NCBI RefSeq assembly: GCF_001659605.2
Contig: NC_035178.2
Span: 8,564,062 to 8,628,061 of the forward strand
DNA: 64,000 nucleotides
DNA from: Manihot esculenta
Taxonomy: Eukaryota > Streptophyta > Magnoliopsida > Malpighiales > Euphorbiaceae
Reading direction: 5' to 3'
In this document: positions 22,965 to 34,900 of the stretch, in pieces
How positions within the stretch are numbered: position 1 is the stretch's first letter
Layout of the letters: each line of letters starts with the position of its first letter
Notes under the pieces: model-generated
Told to the model about the DNA's origin: nothing
Database searches by the model: none
The model's input: the letters and a program-made list of their open reading frames with translations, nothing else
Position numbers and translations under genes: made by a program

Positions 22965-25900
22965 TTGGGGGGGGGGGGTGGGTTGGAAATTGGGATGCGG
23001 TGGTGATATCTAGCATGCACCAATGCTAATACATTGTTGGTGCTAAATGAAACGTGGGATGCTATTTTCACTACCCTGAAGCGAGGGAAAATTACAGGAG
23101 AGATCAATAAATTACCAGTATTTAATTTATAAAAGCTTACTTAAATTTATGTTTGCTAACTTCCATTTTTATAGGCAGGCCAACATATGAACTTCCTAAC
23201 CCCTATGCACGTGTTCCTCAAGCTGGTTATTGGGTATGTTTTCACTTAGCACATTGTACTTCTCCATAGTCTATGCTTTCCTTGCATAACGGGAAGCCAT
23301 AGTGCTATTTTCCTTATACTTGTTTCCATCTGTTCTTGTTGGATTCAGCTTTCATATATAGTTGTGGATTTGCTCATATGGTGGGCAACAAAAGGATATA
23401 TAAATGACCTAAGGAAAAGAAAGTTGAAGCTTCCGCCAATTTCATACTTCAGTATATACAATGGATCAATATATCATTTACCTACAGTTTATATGTGGAG
23501 TCCTCACCTTGTGCCAAAGCCAAGAGGTAAAGACGCTTAGTCCCTTCTTTTCTTCTGTTAACAGTGGTAGAATCTCTATTGTTTCCTTCTATTTAGGCAT
23601 TTTTTGTAGTTACATAGTTGTTAATCATCTCATTGTGCACCGATGCATGTTAGCCACTTGCAGCTCAATCATTGATTGCTGGGAAATTTATCTAGATATG
23701 TTTCAGTATCTAATGCATTTTTACGTTATTTTTCTCCTTACACCTTTAATTATTACCACATTTTTATGGAGTGTTGGGATATAATTTTTTTTTGTTTCAC
23801 ATTACAAGAGGAGAGTAGAAGATTTGGACTTAGGATCTCTATAAAACACCAACTTCCACAAATCACCTGAGACTGAGCTAATCCAAGTTGATAGTGCACT
23901 AGGTAAGCATCACTTTTTCAAAATTGAGTTTTGTTTTTGTCTGATAAAAATTCAAGTGTGTAGTGGAAGTCCTTTAAACATTCATTTGGATAATATGAAA
24001 AGTAGACTTGCAGACCTTTTATTTCAAAAGACCTCTGATGTTTCTATTCTATATTAACCTTTAATACTAGAAGGAAGAGCACTTGTTGGCCTTGGTTAAA
24101 GGCAATTATTAGAGGGTAATACATATATAGCTGAAGGTTCAAGTAAAAATAATAGTCTCTAGTTTTTGTAGCTTAAAAGGATAGCATATATGTAGAATAG
24201 AGATGATCTCCGTAGCTGAACAAAACCATTGTATGTGATGACAATAGCTCAAGTTTGTTTTTCTTTCAACTCATTTGATATTTAGCTGACCTATTCATTT
24301 GATGGGCTAGGTTTAGCTTGAAGTTTGGTATATGCCCAAGCTTGACTTGAAAATCTATACCGATCATTATGACTAGCCAATAACAAAAACAACGTTTAAG
24401 CCCTTATCCCAAACTAGTTGAGATTGGCTATATAAATCCTTTTTCGCCATTCAACTCCATTTGGCACCAAGTTGGCATCAATAACTAAAAATTATAAATA
24501 TTTTGATACCACTTCCCTCCACGTCATCTTAGGCTCCCTTTCTCCTTTTTCTATTATCTTATCACAATTCTATGTGGTATTTGATTCTCCATGTTAAACA
24601 TGACAAAAACATATTATTTGGCCCTTTCTTGTTTTATCTCCAATTCATGTGCTACATGCATTTTTTAACAGATGTGCCATTCCTAATCTGTCTATTATTG
24701 TGTTACAAGATATCCATTTTAATGTCCACACTTCTATCACACTCATCTTATATATGTGTTGTACCTTAGATCCAACATTCACTTCCATACAATGTAGCTG
24801 GTCTAACCATAATCCTATAGAACTTAGGTTACTTTGTTAGAGATTTATGATTGCATAATACACCCAGACCCAGCACACTCCTTCATTTTATCTATCATGT
24901 ATTGATCCTATAGGTTACATTCTTATTTAAACCTCCATTCTTCTGTATAATATAACTTAAATACTTGAACTGATTGCATTTGGGCAGCAAGAATTTGTCC
25001 AAATGAACCTCACTTCCATCTCGCATTGCATATCTGTCATTTTATTTGCACTCAAAATCTTGTTCTCAAAAGTCTTTCTTCATAATTCTAAACTTTTGAT
25101 TAACTCCTTCACTAGTTTCATCCACTAAGCCAATAAAGTATAATATACCATGGGATATCATCTTGAATATGACTGGTCAACTCGTCTATGACTTAGATAA
25201 ACAATTACACACTCAAAGCCTTTTTCCTTGATGTAAACCCGCTATTTCGGGAAACTCGTTCGAGTCCTCTTCCATTGTCCTTGCATTTGTACCGTCTCCC
25301 ACATATATGTCCTTAATAACATTTATATGTTTGAAGTTTACACATTTCTTTTGCGTCATCTACTAAAGGATTTTTGTACTCTATCATATGTCTTTTCTAG
25401 ATAATGGATGTTATATATCCTCTTTTCTTTCTTATATATCTTACTAAAAAGATGGCTTTATTGTACATCTGGCAGGCATAGAGCCAAATTGGTTCTCTGA
25501 TACGTCAGTAGTATCCCTCGGTCGTTCAATCATTCTTTTCCAAAGTTTATCTTATGACTCAGTAGTTCGAAACTATGATAGTTTGTACAAGTTTGGATGC
25601 CTTGTTTGCTCTTAAAGATAGGAATTGAAATGCTCTTCCTCCACTCTTATGGCATCTCTTGTGATTTTAATCTGCATTGTATTGCTTGGTCAGCTAAGCT
25701 ACTTCAAACTTGCCAAGGCACTTCCATTCTTCTACGGGGATACCATCTAGTTTGCAAGCTCTCTCTATCTTCATATTCTTCAAGCTCTCTTTAACTTAGG
25801 CAAATATGATTCTGCAAGAGTAAGTAAAATTCTTTCCTATCAAATGAACATTAAGATCTATAAAGTTTCTCACGCCTTGTATAGAATGACTTATCCATCT

Positions 25901-28900
25901 CTCTTTAATCTCTTATTTCTTGACAAAACTTGCTATTTATCATCTTTAATGCACTGGACTTGATGAAGATCTTTATTCCTCTCGCTTAAGTTGTTCTAGC
26001 CTGTGCCTCCCATTTTCTTCTCCAATGTCCACATTTTTTGGTACACATTGGCTAGACATATATCGCTAGCCCCTTTTGGGGGATTAATGTTGTTTACCCT
26101 TTGTGGGTGTGTTGTATGGTTTTCTTTATCTTAATTTCTGGGTTGTTGGGCATTTACGGATCTATTGTTTTGGGCATCTGATTGAAGGAGTTGGACATTT
26201 GTTTATCTTTTTCTAGCAGATTGAGGGAGAATTGCTGCGTGCCAATGAGAATTTCTGGGTGCTGCATTTTCTGAGAATTTTGGGCACTTGTTTTAAGGAG
26301 AATTGTTTTGAGCACATGATCGTTTTTTGAACTGCCATGTCAAACAGAATCAAGCCAAATCAAATCAAACCGGTTTGATTTGGTTCAATTCAGTCCTTTT
26401 TTTGTTCAGTTATTTTCTTTTGAAATTGGCTTTCTGGTTTTTTAAATTTGGTTTGGTTCGAAACCGAACCAATCTAATCATCTTCCCTACCTCAGTCTAT
26501 AATGATGTCTATGTTTCAGTAGCAATACAACTTAGTTTTTAATATTGACTACTAAAAGGTTGTCACAAAGTTTCCGTTTTTCTAATTACTATTGTTCTAG
26601 ACTCAGTAAATCTCTGCATTCTGCAAAGCTATATCAGGACAGTTCAATCAGCTGCATTGGGTGCTTCACATTTGCTTTTGGGAAAGAATCTGAGAGATCT
26701 AACAATTCATCTGCTCCAAATCAGTGTTGATAATTATTTTCACACACTCCGCTGTTTGTCATTCATTTTTGCAGTTGTTTCTTTTAGATGCTCTCGAGTG
26801 TTTCTTCTTAAAGTTTTTGTAGTATTTAATTGGTTTCTCAAATTCTAATTTTTATACTTTGCACCAATTAATAATAAACTTCATAAACTATTTGCAGATT
26901 GGGGTCCTTTGGTTGATGTTGTTGGTTATTGTTTCTTAAACCTTGGGTCAAAGTACAAGCCTAGAGAAGAATTTAACGAATGGATTCAGAAAGGAACAAA
27001 ACCCATTTATATTGGGTTTGGGAGCATGGTATGTTGATTTTACAAGAGCAGTTGTAGTTATCACATTTTATGTTATTTGTTCTTTCAGTTTCTTATGTCT
27101 CATGATGTACTTCAATGATCTCTCATTTTCTGCTTTCTACAGATTTTTTTATTATCTTGTATTTTTCCTTTCAATGCATAGTTTCTGTTGCATTGACTGT
27201 TTGTCCTCCAGGCATATTTGGATATTGAAATCTGGAGGGTGGAGCTCGACATATTTGGAAAATTGATCGGTTAATAATTAATTTACCTAGTTTCTCAGTT
27301 TAGAGTAAAAACAAACAAATAAGTAAATAAAACAGTTGCTCATATGTTTGCACATTTTATATGGAGACACAATTCATTAATGCATTGAATACCTATGAGA
27401 ATGCCATTAGGCTAGGATACTATATGTTTGAAGTGATTCAGGAATAAAATGGTAATTCCTTTGTTGCTAACTGCGTAATGTAGCTAAATTTCTTATGGAA
27501 GTTCTCATTTGATCACTGTTTATAAAATAAGAAAGATATGGAGCAAAGCAGCCATCTTTACTACTATGGTATACTATTTCTTAGTTTCATTTTATCGTTT
27601 TCCTCTTTGCATGGACTGTATGCCAGTACTATGTAACTAACTTGTTAGATGGTTATTCTTCTTGCCGTTTGTGCTTGTAATACAATCCTTGGTGTTACTG
27701 CCTTACTGGTGGTATGCTTGCATCAATCAAGCCAATTGTAACAAATCAGAATTGTAGGAAAATTATGCGTATTCTCTATTGAATAAGAGTGTTTATTTAC
27801 ACATTACAAGGTTTTGTTATGGTAACTAATCAATCTCCTATAAATCCTCCCTCAATCAATTAGCCCTATGATTTTGCTATATATTAATTATTTACAGATT
27901 ATGTTTATGCTCTAACACCAATTAACACAGTACTTTTGCTTATGTCATATTGAGTTCTTTTCCCGCTCCAATACTTTGCATGTGTATCAATCCTTTTGTC
28001 AACTCTGCATTCTACTATGATTTTTGTATTTGGCAGATAATTTTTTTATGTTTCATCAGGAATATTTGGGGAGGATCTAATTGAACAATTACTTGTTATT
28101 TGTTAAGCTTCTTGAATATCCTAAGGAGACCACAGACATAATAATGGAAGCATTGAAAGCTACTGGGCAAAGAGGAATAATTGTCCGAGGGTGGGGAGAT
28201 CTAGGACATTGTAAGTATATATATTCCATCTTAATTTTTCACTTTCTTGGTCTGTGGGTTTTTTAGCAAATTCTGATCACAAGGACAAATAAACAAATCC
28301 TTCATGTTAGCTGCTGGTTTAATTTCAATCATATCAGTTCATATATAAATGCCTTGCCACCGTTTACCTAGAGATATTATTTTTTCCAAATTATTTTTAT
28401 TTGATCATGATATCATGTGAGTGATTGCTTTTTTGAAATGAATTTAAAAATAAAAACTAAAATGATTGCTTTAATGAAGGCAATGAGAGGCTACTTATCA
28501 TACATTGTAAACAAATATTGCTTCAGAAATGTCAAGGACATGTCTTCTTTTAATTTTGATACTGTCAAAAATATAAAAACTTATGTGATATTGTTGACTT
28601 ATTTGATATGATTTGATTTGATTATGGATTTTAAGAATAAATTAGAATACTTAATTATCTCTGTAATTATTCTTTGATTATTTGCTTTCTGTTCAGTTGT
28701 AATTCTTTGTGTATAAATAGTCATGTAAATCACTTGTAAAGATTAAGAGTGAAATATAAGAATACTCTAAAATTCTCTAAAATTCTTCATGGTATCAGAA
28801 CTTTTTCCTGATTTCAGAATTTAAATTCAATTTTTCCTTTTTAGGGTTTCAAAATCTTAGATCTACCTTTTTAGTACTACCCTATTAGGGACCTTTTCAC

Positions 28901-31900
28901 AACTCACTCCTGCAGCACTAGGAGGATCGCTGGCCAGACCACCCAGCTCTGACGCCGAAAAGTCACGCACGTGAGGCTCACGCTCCCTCCCATCCCGGCA
29001 CATGAGACACCGTTCGATGCTGCTTCGCCGCTCCGATCACTCCGGTGCCAATTTCGACCCTCTTTCTAGCCTTCCCGTACTGCTTCCTACTCTTTTGGTG
29101 ATTCGGTTGGGCTCTCTTATGTGTACAACCTTGGGTACCTGTATTTTCTCATTTTTCTGTCTTTTGTGCTGAAATCAAGACTCAATTTAATTTTTCTGTG
29201 CAAATTTTGTGGAGCGACAATGCTAAAGAATATATGTCAGAATCATTCCAGGCTTATATGACTCAATATGGTATTATTCACCAATCGTCATACGTAGGGG
29301 TGAGCATTTGGTCGGTTCGGTTCAAAACCGAACCGAATAAACCGAAAACCAAAATTTTAGTATTTATGAAAACCGAATCGAATCGATTTTGGTCAGAAAC
29401 CGAATCGAACCGAACCGGTCTGATTCGATTCGGTTCGGTTTGATCGGTTTTGATTTTAATAATTTTTTATTTTTTACACTTTATTTTTAGTTTTTTAAAA
29501 TTTAATTAAAATATTTTAATTTTAATATAATTTAATTTCTCTATATTATTAAAAATAACATATTATTATCACTAATCGGTTCGGTTCGGTTTTTTTGATT
29601 TTTTCTGATCAAAACCGAATCGAACCGAAATAACCAAAATTTTTGAAATTAAAAACCGAACCGAATTGAATAAAAAATCGAACCGAATTTTCAAATTAAT
29701 TCGATTTCGGTCGATTTTTTCGGTTTGAACCGAATACTGCTCACCTTTAGTCATATATTGATACACCCACTCAAAATGGGGTAATTGAAAGGAAGAATCG
29801 TCTCTCCTTGAGACTGCTCAAGCTCTATTGTTTCAAATGCGAGTTCTTAAGCAATTTTAGGCCGATGTTGTCTCTACTGCATGCTTTTTCATTAATCGCA
29901 TGCCCTCCACAGTACTAAACGGTAATACTCCTTATAATGTCCTCTTTCCTAAGAAGCTATTATTTCCTCTCGAACCACGACTGTTTGGCAGCACTTGCTA
30001 TGTTCGGGATGTCAGACCTATTGTGAATAAACTTGATCCTAAAGCTTTAAAATGTGTTTTTTTGGGATATTCTCGCTTTCAGAAGGGATATCGGTGTTAC
30101 TCTCCAGACCTCAACAAATATCTGGTCTCAACAGATATAGCCTTTTCTGAGCAAATTCATTTTTATCCTGTTGCACAAATCTCTCTTGATCAAGAGGAGG
30201 ACGATGAGTGGCTCATCTATAGAATCATATCTGATGGTGAGACCTCTTCGAGTATGTCTTTTGCTGTACAATCTGATGATAACATTCCTCCTAGTACTCA
30301 GCCTCCAATTAAATCGTCAGTTGTTCAAGTTTATTCTCAGAGACCAGCACCTGATGATACATGTCCTGTACTAGAATTTTCTTTGCCATTGGATCCACCA
30401 CCGAGTGATCTTGACCTCCCCATTAGTCTTCGTAAAGGTAAATGACAGTGTAAATCTACCTATTCTATTGCTAACTTTTTGTCTTATAATCACCTGTCTC
30501 CTTCTTCTACCTCCTTAATTGTCTCTCTAGATTCCATTTCTTTGCCTAAGACAGTTAAAGAGGCCCTGGCTCATTCTGAATGACGTGATGCAATGTTTGA
30601 AGAGATCAAGACCCTAGATGAAAGTCATACTTGGGAACTAGTTGATTTACCCTCTAACAAGAAGGTTGTGAGTTGTAAAGGGGTTTTTGCCATCAAAGTC
30701 AATGCAGATGGTTCCATAGCGAGGCTTAAAGCTCGTCTTGTCACCAAAGATTATGCCCAAACCTATAGCGTTGACTATTATGACACTTTTCTCCTGTGGC
30801 AAAAATGACCTCAGTTCGCTTGTTCATCTTCCTAGCTGCTTCTCAGCATTGGCATTTATACCAGTTATATATCAAGAATGCATTTTTGCATGGTGACCTC
30901 CAAGAAGAGGTGTATATGGAGCAACCACTAGGTTTGTTGCTTAGGGAGAGTATGGAAAAATTTGCCATTTGAAGAAATCTTTGTATGGTTTAAACAGAGT
31001 CCCTGTGCATGGTTTGACAAGTTCACTGAAGTTGTTCAAAAATTTGGGTTGAAAAAAAATAAGTGTGACCATTCAGTTTTCTATAGAAATTCAGATATTG
31101 GTATTATTCTCCTTGTTGTATATGTTGATGATATTGTCATTACAGGGAATAATAGTACAGGGATCTCTTCTCTCAAAAACTACTTGCATGTAAGTTTTCA
31201 TACCGAAGACTTGGGTCAGCTTAAGTATTTCTTAGGAGTCGAAGTCTTGAGGAGTAAAAAGGGAATCTTCCTGTCTTAAAGGAAGTATGTCCTTGACTTG
31301 CTTACAGAAACTAGGAAGATGGGAGCTAAACTATGTAGCACACCAATGATTCCTAATATATGTCTTACAAGGATGACAAAGACCCTTACGATGATCCAGA
31401 GAGGTACAGGAGGTTGGTTAGAAAGCTGAACTACCTTATGGTGATGACTCGGCTAGATATTGCTTTTGCAGTAAGCCTTATAAGCCAGTTTATGTCTGCA
31501 CCTACGGTGAAACATTGGACTGCTCTAGAACAAATTCTATGTTATCTAAAAGGGACTCCTGGACTCGGTATACTCTACATGATCATGGGCATACTGCACT
31601 TGAGTGTTTTTCTGATACTAACTGGGCGGGATCCAAAAGTAATAGAAGGTCGACTACAGGCTACTATGTATTTGTTGGAGGAAACCTAGTGTCTTGGAAA
31701 AGTAAGTGTTGAATTCCACATCGGTTGTGGAAAGGGGTAATGTGCCCCCTTATATGGGCCATAGGCACTCTTCCCCTTGAGCTAGCTTTTGGGGTAAGTT
31801 AGACCTGGTCCAAATTTAACATGGTATTAGAGCCTCCCATCCGATGTTGGGCCTCCTATAAATATATCACGCACCAGTAAAAATTCTAGGTGTGAGGAGG

Positions 31901-34900
31901 GTGTGTTGAATCCTACATCGGTTGTGGAAAGGGGTAATGTGCCCTTTATATGGACCATAGGTACTCCTCTCCCTTGAGCTAGCTTTTAGAGTGAGTTAGA
32001 CCTGACTCAAATTTAATAGTAAGAAGCAAAATGTGGTATCCAGATCCAGTGCCGAGTCAGAATACAAGCCCATGATTCAATCCACTTGTGAGATTCTGTG
32101 GATAAATTATTTGCTGAAGGAAGTTGGTATGGATGTTGCGTCACCCATGAAACTTTGGTGTGATAATCAGGCTGCTCTTCACATTGCTTCCAATCCAGTA
32201 TACCATAAACGGACTAAGCATATTGAAGTTGATTGTCATTTCATCTGTGAGAAGATTCAAGAAAATTTAATCTCCACCAATTATGTGAAGACAAGAGAGC
32301 AACTGGGTGATCTACTCACCAAAACTTTAAATGGGCCTCGAATAGAATATTTTTCTAACAAGTTGGGCATGATAAACATCTATGATCCAACTTGAGGGAG
32401 AGTGTTACAGTGTGAACATAATTTGTACATAATCATAAGAGATTACATAATTATAGGCTAATTGATTGATAGAGGATTCTTAGGAGTTGCCTTAATAAGA
32501 CCTTGTAAACTGTATATATACACACTTCAATGGAGCAATATATGGAAATTATCCAATTATTCCTTATCTTATTACACAAATGATTCTTTTACTCTCATAT
32601 TCGGAACAAGTTCTGTTATTTGTGTATCCAATATTAAATTATTATTTGTCCTTCATGTTTCTCATTTTTTTGTCAACCTTTTATCTGCCAATACCATCAC
32701 CAATGCTCTTAACTATAAAATTGAGTTCTTTCCTGATCATTGTGTTATTTAGGATCTTCTCACAGAGAAGAGGATTAGCATGGTAGACTGCATGATAGCT
32801 TATACATGTTGGAAGGCGATCCAGATTCTCTGATATCTCAGGCCTGTTTTAGAGAAAATAAGAATGTCAATCAAGAAATACTACAGTATCACAGACGGTT
32901 AGGGCATCCATCATTTTTTGTCTTAGAAAAACTTTATCCTAGTTTGTTTGCTAGAACTCAGTTTGGTTCTTTATTTTGTGATCTTGTGAGTATGCTAAGC
33001 ACACTAGAACCTCCTATCCTTTGAGTCATAATAAAAGGCAAATTCCTTTTGTAACTATTCATTCTGATGTTTGGGGGCCTACTCAAATTGTCTCCTTATG
33101 TGATAATCGATGGTTTATCACCTTTATTGATTGTTACACTCGAATGACTTGGGTCTATTTGATTAAAGCTAAAAGTTATTACTCGAATGACTTGGGTCTA
33201 TTTGATTAAAGCTAAAAGTTATTTCTTTTCTTATTTTCAATCCTTTTACAAGATGATTTGTATTCAACTTAATTTTAAGAACTGACAATGGAAAAAAATA
33301 TATGGATAGTAGGTTTTCTACTCATTTGGAGATCAATGGGATAGTATACCAGACAAGTTTTTCTTATGCTAGTGTACAAAATGGCGTTGCTGAAAGGAAA
33401 AACATGCATCTATTGGAGGTAGCTCAATCTCTTTTGTTCACTATAAACCTATCCAAAGCATATTAGGGAGATGCAGTCCTTGTATCTGCTTATCTTATCA
33501 ATAAAATGCCCCTCAAGGCTCTTGACTTTATGAGTCCTTTGGAGATTCTACAAAAAAAGAATTCATACATTGTTCCATCAAAAGTATCATACATTGTTCC
33601 ATACTAGGACGACGGAATAATTGGACCCCAAGGCCCTCAAATATGTATTTATTGGGTATTCTTCGACACAGAAGGGATACAGGTATTATTATCCTCCATC
33701 TAGAAAATACATTGTCAATGTGGATGTTACTTTCTGAGAAACTAAATCCTAGTTCAGTACTACCCACTCACCTCTTCAGTGGGAGAATAATGAGTAAGAA
33801 GAGGTAACTCTAAATTCTGTGATTTTGAATGATATGGTTCAACGAGAGAGCTCTAGGTGATAGGGGGAGAGAATTGGACGTTTAAAAAAGTCAGATTTGA
33901 GGAGGTATTCAAGGAGAGACAAGGTAGAAGCCATTATGCAGTCTACTCAGAGTCAAAAAACTTTTTCTGGTGAGTTATCCATAACTCTTAAATGCTCTAA
34001 TGATGAATAAACCCATTGCACAAAAAAAAGGTGTCAGATCTTGTACTAAACACCTTATTTCTAACTTTGTTTCTTATGAATCATTAGTCTATTTCCTCTG
34101 TGTCTATTCCACAGGATTGGAAGGAAGCTCTTGCAGATCCTAAATGGAAGGGAGCAATGATTGAAAGGACGAAAGCACTGGCAAAAAATGAGATCTGGGA
34201 GCTTGTCACTCTCCCGCCTGGGAAGAACTTGTTGGCTGTAAGTGAGTATTCACAATAAAACACAAAACTGATGCCACAATTGAACGGTTTAAGGTCAGAT
34301 TGGTTACTAAAGAATTCACCTAAATTTATGGAGTGGATTATCAAGAAATATTTGCTCTAGTTGTAAAAATGAGCTCAGTTAGAGTCCTATTATCTTATGC
34401 AACCAACTTGGACTGGGACCTACAACAGTTTGATGTGAAGAATACTTTCCTCCATGAAGATTTAGAGGAAGAAGTGTTCATGGAGATCTCTCTTAGGTTC
34501 GCTGATGAGAAGACACAAGGAAAGATGTACAAATTAAAAAAGGCTTTGTATGGAATCTCCCAGAGCTTGGTTTGATAGGTTTAGCAAAACCATGATGTCC
34601 TTTGGTTATCAACAGAGTAATGCTGATCACACTCTGTTTGTTAAATATCACAAGGTAAGATCACCCTTCTTATTGTGTATATTGATGATACAGTGGTGAC
34701 AGGTGATAACAAAGAGGAAATGACTCAATTAAAAAGGTTGTTGGTTCAAGAATTTGAAATCAAAGATCTAGGAAAGCTTCAATATTTCCTAGGTATTGAG
34801 GTGGCTAGATCAAAAAAGGAATCTTTATCTACCAAAAAAAGTACATTCTGAACCTTTTAGAAGAAATTGATATGTTGGAGTGTAAATTGATAGGGAGGTT

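Larger units (their letters stand above)
29170..32576 (+). mobile_element. Copia A: 5'-truncated Ty1/copia with its own 3' LTR
   Basis: Begins within integrase ([15 protein letters not shown], then GIIHQSSY interrupted by a MITE, then [12 protein letters not shown]). It continues through the integrase C terminus ([17 protein letters not shown]), RT ([27 protein letters not shown]) and RNase H ([30 protein letters not shown]). A polypurine stretch TTGAGGGAGAG precedes a TGTTACAGTGTGAAC LTR (about 32,403-32,576). Stops and two later insertions make it non-functional. Its LTR differs from the outer one, so it is a separate element. Confidence 0.78.

Noticed and set aside
31707..32018. Processing as a nearby promoter or 5S-bearing Cassandra element
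   Set aside because: No 5S rRNA sequence is present in the LTRs; the structure is an ordinary TRIM.
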